Source: Choristocarpus tenellus KU-1152
Taxonomy: Eukaryota; Phaeophyceae
Direction of reading: 5' to 3'
Length of the DNA: 20,606 nt
Assembly (NCBI GenBank): GCA_964200185.2
Contig: CAXNAD020000386.1
Span: 1 to 20,606, forward strand
Made by a program: the position numbers and the translations under genes. Shown here piece by piece: positions 18,401-20,606 of this stretch (positions are counted from its first letter, which is position 1; every line of letters starts with the position of its first letter). Below the pieces are notes generated by a model, which saw only the letters and a list, made by a program, of their open reading frames with translations, was not told the origin of the DNA and made no database searches.

Positions 18401-19766
18401 ACCCAAAGATTTGGCACTTGCACATCTGCAGGAGAAAACTCAAGCTGCCAAAGGAACATATCACCAACGGAGTGTTGATGCTCTGCCCTTTCCACTGTAA
18501 CAAATCCGTCTATCACTCCAAGACCATTGACAGCCTCTGCCACTTCACCCGCTGTTGCATTGTAGGGCAGTGGAGATGTGGTATTGCTGCCTATGACAAT
18601 TGTAAACACCCCTCCAACTGGACTTGTTCCATTGGAAGTCTGCAAAGAGTTGATTGGGGTATGAGGTATATGGAATTGGAGTTGTCTCTTAGAGCCAAAG
18701 TATCTTAGAGGGTAGAGCCGCGTCCATTTGGGGGCCAAAATCCAATGTTGCGATTTCGATATAAATTTGGCTATTTTGTTTGTTAGGAAGTGTCAATATC
18801 CTTGTTCCGAAGACATCTTTTCATAACGTATACATTTTACCTACTCTGAGATATTTTGGAGTAGAAAAATGCCATAAAAACCTACAGAAACCAAGCCCCT
18901 AATGGACAAACAGGGCAAAACTCGTACCCTCTAAGATACTTTCACTCTTAGCCATTGACATAGGGAAATTCATAGGCTGTTCCTTCAGACATCATGCATG
19001 CCAATAATACTGTGCCTTCATGTTGCACAGAAATTCAATACCTACACAATCTCTGACCTTGTGTGGAGGGGAAAAACAGAAAGTACTCATTCTCAAAATG
19101 AAATGTGGAGAATATATTTTGTGCATTTTGAACTAATCTGGTAATTTTGCACTGAAGCAAAACCCCACGCACCTCATTCACATGTGCCACAATTTCAGTT
19201 GTGTCACCTCCAGTTAGGTTTGAACCATTTATTTGCAATACTGGGACATCTCCACTGCCGTCTGCCCAGATTACAGTGAAGACCCTACCACGATAACCTT
19301 CATCAAGCAGTGAAGCCTCTACACTTACATCATCAATGCCATCCAGAGCTTCAAGAACAGCCTCAAACTCCCATGCAGACATGTCATGTGCCAGGGGTCC
19401 AGTGTGGTCATTCCCAAACATAATTTCAAACGTTCCACCAATAGATTCTGTGCCGTTGACCTCAGTTTCCACCTGTAGCACCACTTCCCCTGTGCTTGAG
19501 GTCATGGAAAGGGAAGAGTTGTCTACCATCATCTCCGGGTGATTACCTAAAAGGTCGTCAAATGTGACAGACCATATGTAACCGTGCATTCCTGTGTACC
19601 CACGGGTGACTGTAACTTGACCAATGGACGACCCCAGGGACTGCACTGCTGCACATACTGCAGGGGCTGATGAGTCATGTGCTAGTAGTACCGATCCAAT
19701 GCTCGGGTAGGTAAGTGTGAAACTACCTGAGAGACGAACATTTGATGCTAAAGTAACAATTTGGAC
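284..19766 (-). CDS. Giant multi-exon IPT/TIG and GCC2/GCC3 repeat protein, partial at both ends (23 exons)
   Basis: The spliced frame 19766->284 is 2,927 codons with no stop. Approximate residues, counted from the first exon in the window: 1-440, four ~100-aa beta repeats (GxFxL, NATAxEV, VxVSR, WxVTF, LxVdgSxLTG); 442-728, three IPT/TIG domains (GPSIGGT, GPVSGGT twice); 729-841, seven E(V/I)Q(x)V strands; 842-2240, thirteen more repeats; 2265-2710, four IPT/TIG domains; 2710-2815, Cys-rich GCC2/GCC3-like; then a DFGLQMS module and a final Cys-rich piece. IPT/TIG folds are immunoglobulin-like and occur in cell-surface receptors; GCC2/GCC3 is an extracellular Cys-rich repeat. Sequons are abundant. 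The role is inferred to be a surface or secreted adhesion or receptor-like protein. No catalytic motif, signal peptide or membrane helix is visible. Exon junctions were chosen so that GT-AG sites, frame and repeat register agree; most do so uniquely. Start and stop lie outside the window. Confidence 0.88.
482..1064 (-). other. Intron 22 (583 bp, boundaries uncertain)
   Basis: No repeat or element seen. A small unrecognised exon here cannot be excluded, because the flanking splice sites are weak. Confidence 0.6.
1065..1206 (-). CDS. Exon 22: NSTEDFGLQ module after the Cys-rich repeats
   Basis: 1 nt plus 47 codons; acceptor cttttccctgcattgag completes the split codon AGT (S) of CGHPS. It encodes HAERISTVRPGYTPSG and ACWTNSTEDFGLQMSNLPAR. 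A 'cys-x-NST-DFGLQ-P-R' segment following GCC2/GCC3 repeats is, from memory, a recurring feature of protist relatives. The 3' end is ambiguous: GTTGCC (exon end 1065, phase 0) fits exon 23, whereas the better-looking GTTGGT four bases earlier (exon end 1069) would be phase 2 and leaves no good partner acceptor. Confidence 0.75.
1207..1567 (-). other. Intron 21 (361 bp)
   Basis: Donor GTGAGC, acceptor GCATTGAG; the only phase-2 intron. Nothing recognised. Confidence 0.75.
1568..1830 (-). CDS. Exon 21: GCC2/GCC3 (ephrin-receptor-like) Cys-rich repeats
   Basis: 87 codons plus 2 nt, phase 0 to phase 2; acceptor actacggctcatag, donor AG|GTGAGC. It begins GAFCPGEGNRNFTLCPTGTY and continues CLRCPIGFHCPEEG, VCPAGRVCDVTG and CPEGHFCLEGT. 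It has twelve cysteines in 87 residues, in the GxYxCxxCPxGxxC pattern of GCC2/GCC3 domains. The family is usually extracellular and disulfide-bonded. Confidence 0.91.
1831..2433 (-). other. Intron 20 (603 bp)
   Basis: Donor GTGAGC, acceptor CTCATAG. It splits the Cys-rich segment at PCPK-GAFCPG. Nothing recognised. Confidence 0.8.
2434..2553 (-). CDS. Exon 20: end of IPT/TIG 7, start of GCC2/GCC3 Cys-rich segment
   Basis: 40 codons, phase 0/0; acceptor gttgccctattttag, donor AAG|GTGAGC. It reads ITNNGLDFTADRATLKISG, the last IPT strand, then CPGGSYCPG and ILPCPK. The CPxGxYC spacing marks the start of the ephrin-receptor-like Cys-rich repeat. Confidence 0.87.
2724..3026 (-). CDS. Exon 19: IPT/TIG domain 7 (divergent)
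   Basis: 101 codons, phase 0/0; donor GAG|GTAATG. It carries SLSLFVTGQYFVNSSNLACR, FLSSQLLLCFLPPP and ends AMFVE. The usual GPxxGG opening is replaced by VGQNETIDGR. The acceptor is the least certain part: ggcgtaaacag before GCA (ADASTDQ) keeps phase 0 and has a ctaat branch-like sequence about 20 nt upstream, but a site a few bases downstream is possible. Confidence 0.8.
3027..3699 (-). other. Intron 18 (673 bp)
   Basis: Donor GTATTC, acceptor AAACAG. A short GA run near 3340; nothing else recognised. Confidence 0.72.
3700..3753 (-). CDS. Exon 18: 18-codon exon with the last strand of IPT/TIG 6
   Basis: 54 nt, phase 0/0; acceptor cctcatcgtgcag, donor CAG|GTATTC. It encodes VTCNGQDYTESGVSFLYQ, the NGQDYT-type final strand that exon 17 lacks. 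Exon 17 ends TNVE, so the join reads NVEVTCNGQDYT. It is too short to be seen by open-frame length and was found from the missing domain piece. Confidence 0.86.
4030..4347 (-). CDS. Exon 17: IPT/TIG domain 6
   Basis: 106 codons, phase 0/0; acceptor cttaattgaaag, donor GAG|GTTAGT. It starts ELSHIMPVSGPAEAAGTSI, with LACRFGEAP and EIVCETPP marking the IPT core. A stretch of about 40 residues between the CETPP strand and the end is longer than in the neighbouring domains. Exon 18 supplies the final strand. Confidence 0.85.
4348..5089 (-). other. Intron 16 (742 bp)
   Basis: Donor GTAGGG, acceptor TTGAAAG. Contains the A-rich microsatellite at 4463-4512. Confidence 0.78.
4463..4512. repeat. Imperfect AACAAAAAC-type A-rich microsatellite
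   Basis: Repeating aacaaaaac/aataacaaaa units in intron 16. Its reverse frame gives a low-complexity Leu/Phe string that is not a membrane segment of a gene. Confidence 0.85.
5090..5611 (-). CDS. Exon 16: rest of IPT/TIG 4 and IPT/TIG 5
   Basis: 174 codons, phase 0/0; acceptor tgtccttgacgcag, donor CAG|GTAGGG. It opens IMVLGSNFRRSSRLACQFG, completing GPVYGGTE from exon 15. The next IPT starts at VVPHLGPASGNFSVRI and shows ELRCRFGG, KILCSAPP and LEVSLNDQDYT, the classic IPT Cys pair and last strands. It ends FFYFTDQ. Confidence 0.92.
5612..6444 (-). other. Intron 15 (833 bp), inside IPT/TIG domain 4
   Basis: Donor GTGAGC, acceptor TTGACGCAG. It has a 9-bp hairpin-like pair (GGAATGTAG 6007-6015, CTACATTCC 6042-6050), probably incidental. 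Confidence 0.82.
6445..8499 (-). CDS. Exon 15: beta repeats 12-17 and start of IPT/TIG domain 4
   Basis: This is the largest exon, 685 codons, phase 0/0; acceptor ccacgttccag, donor GAG|GTGAGC. It begins VEAVLEALDGIDNVTV, then GGRFRLEM, SGRFDITLNG, GGHFTLGLGG, NGSFSLYS and DGTFSVSF units. A partial IPT tail follows (VVNLEVTQNAQDYSV), then the opening of an IPT domain at IIPNHGPVYGGTE. About 17 N-X-S/T sequons are visible. Units 16 and 17 are longer and more divergent. Long open frames on the opposite strand here are shadows. Confidence 0.93.
8500..8993 (-). other. Intron 14 (494 bp)
   Basis: Donor GTGAAG, acceptor CGTTCCAG. Nothing recognised. Confidence 0.8.
8994..9992 (-). CDS. Exon 14: beta repeats 9-12, with Cys-bearing variants
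   Basis: 333 codons, phase 0/0; acceptor caaaccacag, donor GAG|GTGAAG. It starts VREALSSLHGLGNVSVTR and ends IPYNASAGE. Four units are present, and three of them carry cysteines that the rest of the array mostly lacks: KACCGE, VGCEGLL with DDYCEKG, DGCFMG, and LDCGN with ETTCA. The W strands are FYWDITFSG, SWVITFSDW and VWEITFVEN. Confidence 0.9.
9993..10623 (-). other. Intron 13 (631 bp)
   Basis: Donor GTACAT, acceptor AAACCACAG. Nothing recognised. Confidence 0.78.
10624..10901 (-). CDS. Exon 13: rest of repeat 8, start of repeat 9
   Basis: 2 nt plus 92 codons, from phase 1 to phase 0; acceptor ttcctgaacag, donor ATG|GTACAT. It holds VGGYTWIIFFPLATGDVP, SSALTGDGAVG, SPEVQRVATTASS and LQYNATAEM. 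It ends in M where other units have E before the intron. Confidence 0.83.
11096..11414 (-). CDS. Exon 12: rest of repeat 7, start of repeat 8
   Basis: 106 codons plus 1 nt; acceptor gatcctcaaag, donor GAAG|GTTAGT (phase 1, one of only two non-phase-0 introns). It encodes VEFALEALDGVKEIDVSR, WMVTFKDPYGDYDLMSI and SIGGFFRIFNDF, ending near AIEALGSPYDSE. With exon 13 the split codon is GAT (D), giving DSED-IEVFRM. Confidence 0.84.
11546..11827 (-). CDS. Exon 11: rest of repeat 6, start of repeat 7
   Basis: 94 codons, phase 0/0; acceptor atcattcacag, donor GAG|GTGAGT. It contains ALEALEEIGDVEVSRSS, WFVTFLNNAGDLPLLKV, TPVSGNFSLKLGS and CSASAAE. The exon is one repeat length but shifted: it runs from the E|V point of one unit to the same point of the next. 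Confidence 0.88.
11828..12262 (-). other. Intron 10 (435 bp)
   Basis: Donor GTTAGA, acceptor CATTCACAG. Contains the AAAAT microsatellite. Confidence 0.8.
11957..12007. repeat. (AAAAT)n / AAAATGAAAAT microsatellite
   Basis: Five-base AAAAT units interrupted by TGAAAA, in intron 10. Confidence 0.88.
12263..12370 (-). CDS. Exon 10: N-terminal third of beta repeat 6
   Basis: 36 codons, phase 0/0; acceptor cttgtattctccag, donor GAG|GTTAGA. It reads EIQRIWLDGAASGGDFTLFF and ends ILHNATAVE. Exon 11 then starts VRLALEALEEIGDV, so the intron sits exactly between E and V of the NATAxE-V consensus. Confidence 0.84.
12371..13112 (-). other. Intron 9 (742 bp)
   Basis: Donor GTGCGA, acceptor TTCTCCAG. 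Contains the (AT)n tract only. Confidence 0.75.
12851..12868. repeat. (AT)n tract
   Basis: Short alternating AT run, intron 9. Confidence 0.75.
13113..13409 (-). CDS. Exon 9: beta repeat 5 (one whole unit)
   Basis: 99 codons, phase 0/0; acceptor cttgctcgatactgcag, donor CAG|GTGCGA. It is one complete unit in a single exon: STFKLELNGD, IPFSASPAVLLAAI, WLVIFPGDLGNVDMM and NTTGKISVAVSEE. An Asp run (DFDDDDRS) before the W strand is unusual among the units. Confidence 0.82.
13410..13953 (-). other. Intron 8 (544 bp)
   Basis: Donor GTGAGG, acceptor ACTGCAG. Nothing else recognised. Confidence 0.75.
13954..14040 (-). CDS. Exon 8: EVQ-type strand linker, part 3
   Basis: 29 codons, phase 0/0; acceptor ctcatttcag, donor ACG|GTGAGG. 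It encodes VQTVAIKAFDTLTPG and SEVQRVTVT. After exon 7 the join reads RKE-VQTV, restoring the E-V-Q motif across the intron. Confidence 0.82.
14291..14368 (-). CDS. Exon 7: EVQ-type strand linker, part 2
   Basis: 26 codons, phase 0/0 if the acceptor is gccagtggag before GTA (VKLSLTMEPA); the donor is GAG|GTGTGC after TYRKE. It holds the motif GEIQELRLN. The donor is a weak match to consensus, and a different acceptor (gccag) two codons upstream would not fit the frame of exon 6. The call rests on the motif and on both joins keeping register. Confidence 0.7.
14496..14550. repeat. 22-bp minisatellite, about 2.5 copies
   Basis: acattgtttggcacttgga plus three variable bases is repeated at 14496 and 14518, with a partial third copy (acattgttgga) from 14540. 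It lies in the 222-bp intron 6, so it makes up a quarter of that intron. Confidence 0.85.
14591..14764 (-). CDS. Exon 6: EVQ-type strand linker, part 1
   Basis: 58 codons, phase 0/0; acceptor taacctctgtcag, donor CAG|GTACAT. It carries four of the short motifs at near-regular 13-14-residue spacing: PEVQTVTTS, KEIYNVNVS, PEVQAVTVA and DEIQTVTVS. These resemble only the first strand of the long repeat. It is flanked by the IPT block on one side and two even smaller exons of the same kind on the other. Confidence 0.83.
14997..16046 (-). CDS. Exon 5: end of repeat 4 and three IPT/TIG domains
   Basis: 350 codons, phase 0/0. Acceptor ggaacattacacag precedes GCC (ALVVDGQNLTGTS), which completes repeat 4 after GQVE. 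A partial IPT tail follows (VPFAVSINSGVEW... FQYHPP). Then come three IPT/TIG domains opening at LEPLSGPSIGGTLVTV, ISPRSGPVSGGTLVTI and IEPAWGPVSGGTIVRV. The last has the C-R-F-G and V-S-C-Q-T-P signatures typical of IPT Cys pairs. About eight sequons are present. The in-frame open region continues upstream to 16112 but has a stop just beyond and no repeat match, so it is treated as intron. The 3' end is uncertain: GAG|GTGAAA (14997) is preferred, but GAG|GTTCAA at 14976 also keeps phase 0 and would extend the last IPT strand by seven residues. Confidence 0.87.
16047..17424 (-). other. Intron 4 (1,378 bp, the longest)
   Basis: Donor GTGAGT, acceptor ATTACACAG. The flanking exons join in exact repeat register (GQVE-ALVVDGQNLTG), so no exon is missing. 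AT-rich; no element or RNA gene recognised. Confidence 0.78.
17425..17556 (-). CDS. Exon 4: middle of repeat 4
   Basis: 44 codons, phase 0/0. It starts VLDSIGDVNVSSAG after acceptor tttgctttcag and ends AHVGQVE before GAG|GTGAGT. It holds the IGDVNVSS and WTVKFTTQG strands. Exon 3 ends in ALE, so the join reads AALE-VLDSIGDV, an exact match to the repeat consensus. Confidence 0.87.
17632..17643 (+). repeat. Two TTAGGG units
   Basis: TTAGGGTTAGGGTTA in the 135-bp intron 3. The short tract matches the common eukaryotic telomere unit but is small enough to be chance. Confidence 0.6.
17692..17862 (-). CDS. Exon 3: end of repeat 3, start of repeat 4
   Basis: 57 codons, phase 0/0. It begins VYNNDLRGPPGALIE after acceptor cgtatttcag and ends AEIEAALE before GAG|GTGAGA. 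It finishes the third unit and opens the fourth (LSGTFSLWFG, LPFNASAAEIEAALE). It contains too few residues to stand out as an open reading frame; it was found by looking for the missing half of the repeat between exons 2 and 4. Confidence 0.85.
17863..18402 (-). other. Intron 2 (540 bp)
   Basis: Donor GTAAGT, acceptor TATTTCAG. A short CT-rich run near 18193; nothing else seen. Confidence 0.8.
18403..18639 (-). CDS. Exon 2: third beta repeat, N-terminal part
   Basis: 79 codons, phase 0/0. The acceptor is caactctttgcag and the donor is TGG|GTAAGT, the only full-consensus GTAAGT donor in this set. The exon carries PVGGVFTIVIG, LPYNATAGEV and WQLEFSPADVQVP. Joined to exon 1 it reads HVNE-TSNGTSPVGG, the normal linker between units. 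It breaks off in the 'PLLxV' strand, and exon 3 continues it as LW-VYNNDL. Confidence 0.83.
18686..18692. repeat. Possible target-site duplication, left copy (CTCTTAG)
   Basis: The seven bases match 18945-18951 directly, immediately outside the inverted repeats. Because CTTAGAG also occurs inside the repeat, part of the match could belong to the element end itself. Confidence 0.45.
18693..18944. mobile_element. MITE-like element with 18-bp perfect terminal inverted repeats, inside intron 1
   Basis: AAAGTATCTTAGAGGGTA at 18697-18714 is repeated in inverted orientation at 18925-18942 without mismatch. A second pair of subterminal motifs (GTCCATTTGGGG at about 18721 and its inverted partner TGTCCATTAGGGG near 18909) supports one element of about 252 bp. 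CTCTTAG occurs directly on both flanks (18686-18692 and 18945-18951), a possible 7-bp target duplication. No coding capacity. It is non-autonomous; the transposase family is unknown. Confidence 0.72.
18945..18951. repeat. Possible target-site duplication, right copy (CTCTTAG)
   Basis: Direct copy of 18686-18692 on the other side of the MITE-like element; same caveat. Confidence 0.45.
19173..19766 (-). CDS. Exon 1 (window numbering): two ~100-aa beta repeats
   Basis: This exon is 198 codons, phase 0 on both sides. The acceptor is ttctattgtcag before GTC (protein VQIVTLASN) and the donor is GAG|GTGCGT after HVNE. It encodes two repeat units. The first has LSGSFTLTY, GQVTVTRG and WSVTFDD. The second has IGGTFEIMFG, AVLEALDGIDDVSV and DVPVLQINGSNLTGG. 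The opening V-Q is the usual first strand of a unit, and a preceding E would come from an upstream exon outside the window. The in-frame ATG at about 19823 lies on the intron side of the acceptor and is not taken as the start. Confidence 0.85.
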
Positions 19767-20605
19767 CTGACAATAGAACAACACAAGGAAGACTTGTAAG
19801 CTGCAGTATACCACATTCTTCATTTAGTAGGGAAGGAATTGGAATTGGCACAAAAGTATCATTTTCTGATATGTTCACATTCCAGGGAGGTGACATTTGG
19901 AAAAACTAGTATTAGAAGTACAGGTCACAATCCGGATCATCACTGCGAGAAACTATTCTATACACCACATATTTGTTCATAAGCTTGCATCTGTATCTGT
20001 ACTGTTCTATGTTTCATAAAAGCAACAACATTGGCCCCTTATGAAAGAACTGTACTTAAATACTAGTATTTTTTTTATTCTGAAGTACCGTCTCACAATT
20101 TTAGTATCAAATAATGTCCATCTCAACCTTAATGCTGGATCTGGAGAAATATTTCTTTCCACTTCTAAGAAGTGTTTGGTTCTATAGATACCTTAGCAGG
20201 GCGATTATTGTGCTGGATGGAGGATAGTTACTGCAGATTAGATGTAGGGGTTCGACAAGTCAGAGTACCTTGCAGATTCAGTCAATCCCAGCGACAAAAT
20301 GTAATTATCCCGTCACCCTATGCGCGCTAGTGTAGAGTCCACACATTGTGCCGGTCAATCAGTTGAAAAGTCACTTTCTCCAAGTGGAATGAAACTAGGA
20401 CGAGTCCTCTGGCATGTTGCAAATGGTACTTTAGGTGAAACAACTGGAGGTTGATGAAAGGCTAGAAGTAACTCTCAGAGACTAAGAAGACAGCTTGTAG
20501 AAATAAGCTGAAGTATTGGCTCAAAGTATCTGGGAGGGGGTAGAGGCTGTCCATTTGGGGTTAATTTTTTCATGTCACGATTTTAGGGTGATTTGGTTGC
20601 ATACG
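19767..20605 (-). other. Intron upstream of exon 1 (5' part of gene beyond window)
   Basis: The 3' portion of an intron that continues past the window edge. No start codon, signal peptide or further repeat unit was recognised. The partial mobile element at 20520-20606 lies within it. Confidence 0.6.
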
Positions 20606-20606
20606 T
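20520..20606. mobile_element. Left end of a second element of the same family, cut by the window edge
   Basis: CAAAGTATCTGGGAGGGGG, then tagaggctgtCCATTTGGGG, parallels the left end of the 18693 element (CCAAAGTATCTTAGAGGG, tagagccgcgtCCATTTGGGG). The other end is outside the window. Confidence 0.6.

Larger units (their letters stand above)
18640..19172 (-). other. Intron 1 (533 bp)
   Basis: Donor GTGCGT, acceptor TTTGCAG. About half of it is the MITE-like element; nothing else recognised. Confidence 0.8.

Noticed and set aside
19767-19823. In-frame Met with hydrophobic residues (about 19823) as a possible start and signal peptide of exon 1
   Set aside because: The hydrophobic stretch is the pyrimidine-rich tract before a good acceptor, and the exon begins in the middle of a repeat linker, so upstream exons are expected.
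20263-20310. Possible upstream exon ending at a donor-like GTACTC near 20270
   Set aside because: Only about 15 codons are open in the usable frame and they do not match any repeat strand.

Overview
The window holds one thing that I can support as a gene: the middle part of a very large, intron-rich eukaryotic gene on the minus strand. I assembled 23 consecutive exons (window numbering 1-23, running from 19766 down to 284). They join in a single open frame of 8,781 nt (2,927 codons) with no internal stop. Neither the start codon nor the stop codon is in the window, so the protein is larger than this. Every intron is GT-AG, and 20 of the 22 internal introns lie in phase 0.

The protein, in N- to C-terminal order (high to low coordinates), has five regions. 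(1) About four copies of a roughly 100-residue beta-rich repeat, built as '(S)GxFxL... NATAxE(V/I)xxALExL..I..V.VSR... W.VTF.....DVPxLxVdgSxLTG'. (2) Three IPT/TIG domains. (3) A short linker of seven 'E(V/I)Qx(V/L)T(V/L)' beta-strand motifs. (4) About thirteen more of the 100-residue repeats. (5) Four more IPT/TIG domains, followed by a Cys-rich GCC2/GCC3 (ephrin-receptor-like) segment and a 'NSTEDFGLQ' type module. There are many N-X-S/T sequons. The likely product is a secreted or cell-surface giant adhesion or receptor-like glycoprotein, but no signal peptide or membrane segment lies inside the window, so localisation is inferred.

The organism is a eukaryote with introns of about 130-1,380 bp, moderate AT-richness and simple-sequence tracts. 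Giant IPT plus GCC2/GCC3 proteins with these EVQTVT/SGTFTL repeats are, from general knowledge, typical of stramenopiles (oomycetes, diatoms, brown algae and relatives) and some other protists. I suggest an algal or stramenopile-like protist, but the sequence alone does not prove the lineage.

The non-coding part consists of introns. One intron (18640-19172) carries a 252-bp MITE-like element with 18-bp perfect terminal inverted repeats and a possible 7-bp target duplication. Related element ends lie at both edges of the window (about 1-95 and 20520-20606). Short microsatellites, one 22-bp minisatellite and a two-unit TTAGGG tract are scattered in other introns. I saw no plus-strand gene, tRNA, rRNA or CRISPR.
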